DNA of 64,000 nucleotides. It comes from Scenedesmus sp. ARA3. Taxonomy: Eukaryota; Chlorophyta; Chlorophyceae; Sphaeropleales; Scenedesmaceae. Of this stretch, positions 57,226-64,000 are shown piece by piece. Within the stretch, counting starts at the first letter, position 1; each line of letters opens with the position of its first letter. A program made the position numbers and the translations under genes. Where the stretch lies: positions 347 to 64,346 of the forward strand of contig RWJK01001881.1 in NCBI GenBank assembly GCA_004335835.1. The letters run 5' to 3'. The notes under the pieces are model-generated. The model had not been told where the DNA came from, did not search any database, and saw nothing but the letters and a program-made list of their open reading frames with translations.

Positions 57226-59787
57226 AAGCATAGCTGGGTCAGCATGTAGTGTGACTGTTATGACTAGTTAAGTGGTAGCGATTTCATTGATTGGTCGCGT
57301 GGGTCGTTCGTGATAAGCGCTCAGGTCGTGATCCAGGGGTGGGTTTTTATTAGCAGTGTGACCAACTGTGATACTGGCTGGTGTTGTGCAATCCTACCGG
57401 CCGTGTGGCTGGTGTGTGATGTTGTCACTGGTGCTGTCAAGTACAGCTTTTCATCAAGTGCAGCACCCTCAGGTGTCGTGCTACTTGAGATGTGGTGGCG
57501 CGGGCTGCAATTCAGCCCGCGACTGTTAGCGTGTGATCAGCCTGCTTACCATTGATTGATTCAAAACCCATGTATGCGAGCGTGTGCATGCACACTCTGC
57601 TCGTGTCACAGCTGCCTGTGCGGCTGGTGTGTGTAGGGTGCACTGCTGCCGGTTGTGTCGGCAGCAGCAGCACTAGTGGTAGATGTCTGTGCAGGGGTTG
57701 AAGGGAGCATGCGGCCTGTGCTTCCCCTGGTGCGTTTCTTGTGCAGGTGTTGCTGCTGGCAGCTGCACCCCAGCTGCCTGCAAACGCACGCAGTTACAGC
57801 TTGCAGCGTACTTTGTTTGGCCTGGCATTGCATTGCCCACACAGGGGCAGATCTGCTATGCCTGTGCCGCCCAGTGTTTCTCTGTGCATGCTTCGTGTGT
57901 GTGTTTCTGCTGCTGCTTAGCCGGCTTAGGCCAAGCCTTGGATTGATTGCAGACCTTGGCCTCGTTCGTTCAGCCTGTGCTGAAGTCAGGCGAGCTTGTT
58001 GCAAAGCAGGCTAGCTTGTGGCAGGGTCAACAGATGCTGCTGCGTGCAGGGATCCAGTGCCAGCGATGAATGTTACATTGCACAGTGCTCTATATCTGGC
58101 AAGCAGCTAGTGCAGCAGGGGTGCCTTGCGCTAGAGTTTGTTGCTCAACATGCGGCACACAGCCCATGTACGAGTGACGGCGTGCGCATAGCAGGTACTG
58201 CAATATCACTATCAACATAACTACGAGTCTGGCAGCAGATGTGTGTTGTAGGATCCATCATTTGCTTCAGGTGGTCTTTGTTGCCAACAGCCACCCGGGT
58301 GCCATTTGCTGCTGCTGCAAAGCATGTGCAGCTGACACCGTGCGTACTGTTGCAGTGGACATGCACAGCCTCTCCTGGCTGGCAGCAATGTGCTCAGCAA
58401 TGTCTCAGCAGATCTTACATTGTGATGGTGTATCATGTGCCGGTTCATCATGCCAGCCACGAATCAATGCGGCTGGGTCAACGGAGCTTCAGGGCAGACT
58501 GTGTTGTGCAGTGCCAGGTGCAGTCTGTTTGCGGCCACGTGCTGTGTGGCAGGGCACACATGCCGTTGTGGGCGCTTCTGTGGGCTCCGGCACCAGCTGC
58601 TTGCAGGAGAAGGAGTTTCCTGCAAGCCAGAGAAGTGGGTGCTGGGCTGCTGTTGCTGGCGCCCTTTTCAGTGTTGATGCAGCAAGCAGGCATCTCTGCA
58701 GGCCTGCTGTGCGTGGTGGATGTTGATGCAGCGAGATGGCGCAGCGGCACATTGAACTTGGCGTGTGCGGTTTTCTGGCGTTTGGTGTTGTCACTGCATG
58801 CGACTGATGTTTGTGTGCAGGTGGGAGCCTTGAGACGTGTGGGTGACAGTGGCTGAACTGTGGGGCTGACGCACCAACTCCAGCCATCTGAATTTGGGGT
58901 TTTGCTAGCTGCAGACCTTGCTACTTGAAGTTACGGCAGGCATGGTGGGAACAGTATACTGATATGCTTGTCTGCGTATTTATGATGAGCTTCCCTGGCG
59001 CTTGGGGAACGGGTGTGCAGGTGTGGAGTGGGACTGTGGTGTGTAACAAATCTACATCCTTATGTGCTGCTGTAGCAGCTCGCATAGCTTGCATAGCTTG
59101 CAAGCAACCCATTGGTTGCACATAGCAAACAACACTGGAGCTGAATCCTCGTTACAGAACCTGATCGTAATACGCAGTGCAGCACAGATTTGCACCAACC
59201 TCATCGCATTCTTATGCGAAAGCAGAACGCACACGCAACAGCCTGCACTGCGTGGCAGGTGCCCCAACTTGGAACTCAACAGCCAGCAACGCAGCAGTTG
59301 GCTCAGCAGACGCATATGAAAGCATGCATGCAGCTGCACATGATAAGCCACAATGCTGCCAGCTGGAGCAGCATTGCTGCTGTAATCTGGGTAGACTGTC
59401 CATCTTTACAACACAGCCTGCATCATCAGATAGATCCTGGCCTTGAGCTAACCAGCCCTCTGCACACCTTGGTCAAACCTGCCAAAGGTACCCTTGTCAC
59501 ACTGTCCCATCATGTGAAACAGTCGCTGCAATTTGCAACCAGCTGCAGCCGCCAGCGCCGAGACGCATGCGCACGGCAGTGGGTCAGACACTGCAGGCAG
59601 CTAGTGCAGGTCGCAGCTGCAACACCCAAACACACCCAAGATACCCTCGGATGAAGTACCCCTCAAATGAAATGGAGCAGGCATGGCCCAACTTGAGCAG
59701 CTGCATCTGCTGTACACTGTGCAGCATGCTTGACTCCAGCCTGTGCAGCCAGTGGCTAATAGGCTTGCACCTCGGAGTGGCTGCTGG
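57226..59787. other. intergenic, no gene recognised
   Basis: Convergent 3' flanks of the Gly/Tyr-rich gene and of the methyltransferase gene. Frames at 58239-58856 plus and 58489-58887 minus are mutual shadows without motifs. Confidence 0.4.
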
Positions 59788-59884
59788 TCACGCAGCACTG
59801 GCTGCTGTGTCCTGCTGCTGCTGCTGCGGTTGCGAGCTCGCACCCCCAGGTTGTGGCATTTGCTCTGCTGCGCTTGTAGCATCG

Positions 59885-59936
<52 letters not shown>

Positions 59937-62900
59937 GTGCATCCCCAGCTGCTGCTGCTGCTCCCGCGGCGTCTTCGTGCGCTGCTGTGCTGCTGCTGCT
60001 GCTTGACTTGAAGAAGCGCTTCTGGTGTGGCGGCGGCGGCCTGTCCAGCAGCTGGCCCACCATCAGCTTGCTGTGCTTCTGCGAGGCCGCGCAGCATACA
60101 TGCGGCAGCAGCAGCAGAGGTGAGCTATGACTGCAGGCAGGCGCACCAGATGCACACTCAACAAGCAGGCAGGCACAGCATTCTTGAGCAAGTACCTTGT
60201 TTCAACACCTGCAGCCTGAGGCGTGAGACTGCCTGACCATCAACTGCCCTGCAACGCCTTCCCAACGACAGCCATCACCCGTTTGGTTGCTACCAGCAGC
60301 TTTCGCATGGCACTCATTGAAGCTGTGAGAAAAAACCCACAAAGACTACATGTGCACAAGCAACATAGCAACATGCACGCTGCACCACACCAGCTGGCTG
60401 GTGTATGTAACAGTACTTCCACCCGACACACATGTATGCTTGCTCAGCATCGGCAAGCAGTCAGCGCTGTCATGTAGCAGTGCGACTGCGCAATATGTTG
60501 CATTGCTACTGTCAACGGTATTCCCTGCAACTCTTTGTACTGTGGCCTGCGTCCCGCCCTCACCACGCTGCGCAGCAGGAACTCCGCCAGCAGCCGCTGC
60601 TGCTGCGCGCCGCTCAGGTCCCCTTGCGTGCCCAGCCGCCGCAGCCGCTGCTGCTGCGCCTCATACAGGATGAGTGCTGCTGCCACTGAGATGTTGAAGC
60701 TCTCCACAAAGCCAGCCTGGCGGGGCAGGCGGGTGGCGGCAGGTGCAGTGTGCACAACAGTTTGGCGACAGCAGCCAAGCAATGCAGCGCAGATGGTGCA
60801 GTCGCGCAGCGGGGTGTCTTTGCCAACATGATGGATGATTCGCTGTGGCTGTATTGGTGCAAAGGTCGATTGATTGTTTGTTACCACACAAGCACTGACA
60901 AACACATCACCAGCCCTGCGCTGCTCACTGGCAACAGAGGCAGGGCTTGTATGCAGTGCTTTCAACAGGATCCAAAGCATGCACGCAGCAGCAGTAGCTA
61001 CGATGCCGCATCACGCAGCAAGTGCGCCGCACCATGGGTATGATGGCTGTGTGGTCTGCCATGGCCACTGCTGCATCAGACACACCGGCGCGCTCGTTGC
61101 CCAGCACGAATGCAGTCGGCCGGGTGAAGTCAACCTCCTGGGGGGGAGCACCACACCACATAGTGATGTCAGCAGGTGGATTTGAACTCAGCTAGTAGCA
61201 TCAGGCTGCTTTCTTTACCATAGAATGCAGGAAGGCAGGCTAACACTCTGTTGCTGCAACCCATCGCGCCTGCACGTGCAACACCCTGCCGCACGCGCTC
61301 AAACTGCGCGGCTGCTGCCAGCAACATGTTCCTCCCCAGCGTCACCTGTATGGTGATGGAGCTCGCTGACAGGTGTGTGGTGATGATCTGGTAGCCTGCC
61401 GCCTTGAGCCCGCCCAGGCAGTCTGCGGTGCTGCCCCACAGCCGCGTGTCCAGCCACTTGTCAGCGCCCGCAGCGGTGCGCTGCGACTTCTTGTATTTGT
61501 CTGAAGTGAGGAATGTGTGCAGCGGGAGGTGTGTGTTGCAGCCAGGCAGCAAGGTGGTGAGGCCCAGCAGAGTGGCGGGCACTGGCAGTGCCATGCGGGT
61601 TTAGCACGGCTCACAGCGAGGCATGCCAGGTGTATGTCACACCGTGCGGGGGTTTGCAGCAGAGGGAGCTAGCAGCGGGATGCCTGGGCCTGCCTGGTAA
61701 GCCAGGCTCACAGTGAGGCATGCCAGGTGTATGTGCTGGGCATTGCAGCAGGGCCGGCACGCAGTGGGATGCACGCTGCTGAAGAAAAGCAACAGCAGGA
61801 TCCTGCGGAAACTTTCGGTGCTTTTGACGCAGCACGTGTGCAAGCACGCACAGCAGGCAACAGCCGCAACCACTGCAGAGACTCCGCAGCAGCAACCAGT
61901 GTTGCTAAAGCAGTGCTGGGTGGGGTGTATGATTGCATGCTGTGGCTAAGCTGGGGCTGTGCAGGCAGTACACGCAGCACACCCACACAGCCGTGAGGCC
62001 AGCTGCCCTGAGCTGCCCAGCTGCTGCACTGCTGGCAAAGCGTTTGTCATGCACAAGCTGGCACCTCACAATGTCAGTGGAGACGCAGGTCAATGCACAT
62101 GAGCATCAAGCAGCAGCGTCAGCTCATGAACATCAAGCAGCAGCAGCGCTGCCAGCCCACCTGATGGGTTCATGATGCAGTGCACAGCGCCGAAGCCCAT
62201 CGCTGCACAGCAACAGGCACACAGCATGCAGCAGTGGGTTGGCAGCTGCCGTGAGTCGACTGCTCCGGCCCGGCGTTCACACAGCTGCCAAGGTGCTGCA
62301 ATTGCCATGGCTGTGACGTACATGCTGGTGTGCATGCTGCTGCTTTCCTGCAAGCTGTAGCTCACTGCTATGGTGCATTTCTGTTTCTGCGGCAAGTCAC
62401 AGGAAGCTCTGCAAAGGGACAATCTTGAACTGTGGAGCGTCGGGCCCTTGGGCATCAGGCCTTGCAGTGGCCTGCAAAACAGTCTTGAAGTGCATGCACG
62501 CTGCAGCTGCTGCTTATGCATGCACAGGCAGCAGCAGTGTGGCTCACCATCAGCTGATCTGCACACAGCTGCCAGGTTGCCCATGTCATACAGGCCTGCA
62601 GGCAGCGCAAAGCAGCAGGATATGTAACTGGCTCGAGCCAGCTGTTGTGTCAGGTTGAACGGATTGCTGTCAGCACTGGCAAGACACACGTGGCCTGCTG
62701 CACACTGCTGTTGCTGCTGCTGCTGCTGTTGCTCAGCGCACTCACCTTCTACCACAGGGAGCACTCCATAAGACCTGGCGGCAATCACCTGCATGCGACA
62801 TCACATGCTGCTAAGCTGTGCTCTCGATTGCTGTTGGCGACCCGCCCGAAATCAATGCCGACCTGCTGCATCTTCTCTAGCCGTTCTGGGGTCACGGCAG

Positions 62901-63099
62901 GGGCCAACATATCAATTATTTGCCTGTAATCGACCTCTCTGCCGTCCACGCTGATGGTGTCGCTGTGTGGAAACACTACTTCACTGGCTGCTGCTGGAGC
63001 TGCTGCTGGTGCTGCTGCTGCTGCCACTGTTGTTGTGGTGTGCCTCTGCGGTGACGTGAAACTACTGCAAATATCTTTGACTCTTATACGGAGTGGCAT
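59788..63099 (-). CDS. TrmH/SpoU-family RNA 2'-O-ribose methyltransferase
   Basis: SPOUT-fold enzyme that methylates a ribose 2'-OH in tRNA (TrmH acts on G18) or rRNA using S-adenosylmethionine. About eight exons, most joining in phase. In order: 'DYRQIIDMLAPAVTPERLEK', then 'VIAARSYGVLPVVE', 'LYDMGNLAAVCRSADA' (motif 1 region), 'MGFGAVHCIMNPS', 'DKYKKSQRTAAGADKWLDTR', 'GLKAAGYQIITTHLSASSIT', 'RPTAFVLGNERAGVSDAAVA' (motif 2), 'IIPM' plus 'AGFVESFNISVAAALILYEA' (motif 3). The 'VTPER' then 'NLAAVCRSADA' layout is closest to TrmH. The last exon encodes 'KHSKLMVGQLLDRPPPPHQK', poly-Ser and a long poly-Ala and poly-Gln tail to the TGA at 59788. The tail is not part of the family. An Ala/Pro/Thr-rich N-terminus could be an organelle leader. 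ATG 63099 is the first ATG after upstream low-quality sequence. Confidence 0.9.
59886..59934 (+). repeat. (CTG)n, coding poly-Ala on the minus strand
   Basis: About 16 perfect units. In the methyltransferase frame it reads as GCA codons, giving a poly-Ala run in the C-terminal tail. Confidence 0.9.
61608..61736 (+). repeat. direct repeat pair inside methyltransferase intron
   Basis: The word 'gaggcatgccaggtgtatgt' occurs at about 61618 and again at about 61715, with further flanking identity ('gctcacag'). The spacing is 97 bases. Intronic by the exon model. Confidence 0.75.
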
Positions 63100-64000
63100 G
63101 CTGCAAGGTAGATGCATGTGCTGTGCCATTCTAGTGGTCCTTGACAACATGTACAGTCTGGCATGCACTGCACCTACTGTGAACACACGAGCAGCTTGTT
63201 TGTGTAGGACAGCCAGTCACCAGTGCAACAATTGACGGTAAATGAACGTAACTGGTGTATGCATATGTTGTCGAGTCAAGCAGGCGTGAAGATGTTTTTT
63301 GACATGTGACGGTCACAATGTCAGTTCAAAATATTTTGCATGGATTCAGCAACTGTGTGGGAATTGCAGAAAGCACACCTGCAAGGGCAAAAAGCAACTG
63401 TTGCCACAGGCTGCAGAACTGTACCAAATATTACCTGTGCAGCTTCGTGTACTTTGCATGAAAGTGTGTCAATGCAAGCTTCTTACTGTGTCACTGCTGC
63501 AGCTAGTACTAGTGTGTTTCTCAGAAACGCTTCGGAAGCGGGAAGGCCAGTTAGCTTTAGTGCCTACTGTACTTTGCATGCAAGTGTGTCGCTGCTGCAG
63601 CTATCAGCTGCTTACTAGCAGTTCTGGTGTGGATTTGAAGCAGGAAGGCCAGTTAGCTGTAGTGCACACTGAAAAAGTCGACAGCCATTTGTCAAGGAGC
63701 GTTACCCTGCTAAGAGTGTGCCAACATGGCCAGTGCCATCAAGCCGCACAAGTTGCGGGGCTGATGCATCTCATCGTGCTGCACTCAACACAAGGCACCA
63801 CCCCCATAGGGTGGCAGCAACGCAGCCTTATTAGTGCAGTACCAAGGGCACTCCCAAACCATTTCCCCATGACAAGCTTAATGTACAGCATGCATCGCTC
63901 TGTACAGGGATCTCCACACGCTCTGCAGCTCTTGTCTCAGTGCAGCGACCAACTGAGCGCCAAAGCATGTTTGGCAGGGGTCAAAAGAGGAGAATGAACC
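63100..64000. other. upstream region with imperfect tandem duplication
   Basis: 5' flank of the methyltransferase gene. The words 'tgtactttgcatg' (63448 and 63568) and 'ggaaggccagttagct' (63541 and 63643) mark an imperfect tandem duplication of about 100-120 bases. An open frame of 232 codons spans it but shows no coding character. Confidence 0.6.

Noticed and set aside
63299..63997. 232-codon frame at the right edge
   Set aside because: It runs through an imperfect tandem duplication, has no signal, domain or biased codon use, and lies in the 5' flank of a real gene.

Overview
The window looks like nuclear DNA of a green alga (core chlorophyte). I infer a Scenedesmus/Tetradesmus-like or related lineage, but the sequence alone does not fix the genus. 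The reasons are intron-rich genes with GC-rich exons and near-uniform CAG|GTG...GCAG|G boundaries, pervasive CAG/CTG runs that encode poly-Gln, poly-Ala and poly-Ser, a plastid-targeted protein with a bipartite leader, a plastid-type ATP/ADP translocase, and plant-type ILK, long-chain alcohol oxidase and YSL-like genes. No rRNA, tRNA, CRISPR or bacterial operon structure is visible. There is one assembly gap at 34296-34521.

Layout, left to right. 403-2599 (-): 5' part of a TLC-family ATP/ADP translocase cut by the window edge. 4608-6856 (-): uncharacterised plastid membrane protein for which a six-exon model can be built. 7348-12839 (-): DDX11/CHL1 Fe-S helicase. 13191-14062: dispersed repeat, copy A. 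14568-15404 (-): intronless multi-pass membrane protein. About 16715-17280 (-): weak coiled-coil exon set. 18219-18679: 5'-truncated LINE with target-site duplication. 18979-19468: dispersed repeat, copy B. 19560-22280 (-): SEC61 alpha. 22661-24963 (+): FMN-dependent 2-hydroxyacid oxidase, divergent from SEC61A. 26492-30240 (+): OPT/YSL transporter. 32808-32996 (-) and 34219 onward (+): a head-to-head pair of related small secreted peptides, one cysteine-rich and the other running into the gap. 35142-37364 (+): unrecognised multi-exon gene. 37696-42522 (+): long-chain alcohol oxidase (GMC). 45068-45821 (+): small membrane protein. 47224-52203 (+): ankyrin-repeat Raf/ILK-like kinase. 54541-54820: tandem repeat in an AT-richer stretch. 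56266-57225 (+): secreted Gly/Tyr-rich protein. 59788-63099 (-): TrmH-like 2'-O-ribose methyltransferase.

The genes are independent housekeeping or accessory loci rather than one pathway. Two themes recur. One is secreted proteins with repeated R-x-L motifs (the Cys-rich peptide locus and the Gly/Tyr-rich protein). The other is organelle or membrane addressing: a plastid transit plus lumen signal, a possible mitochondrial leader with a PTS1-like ARL end on the oxidase, and a CaaX-like end on the kinase. The most novel-looking items are the divergent small secreted peptide pair, with its in-frame TAG followed by more Cys codons and a doubled GRKLM motif, the Gly/Tyr-rich extracellular protein, and the plastid protein with no recognised family.
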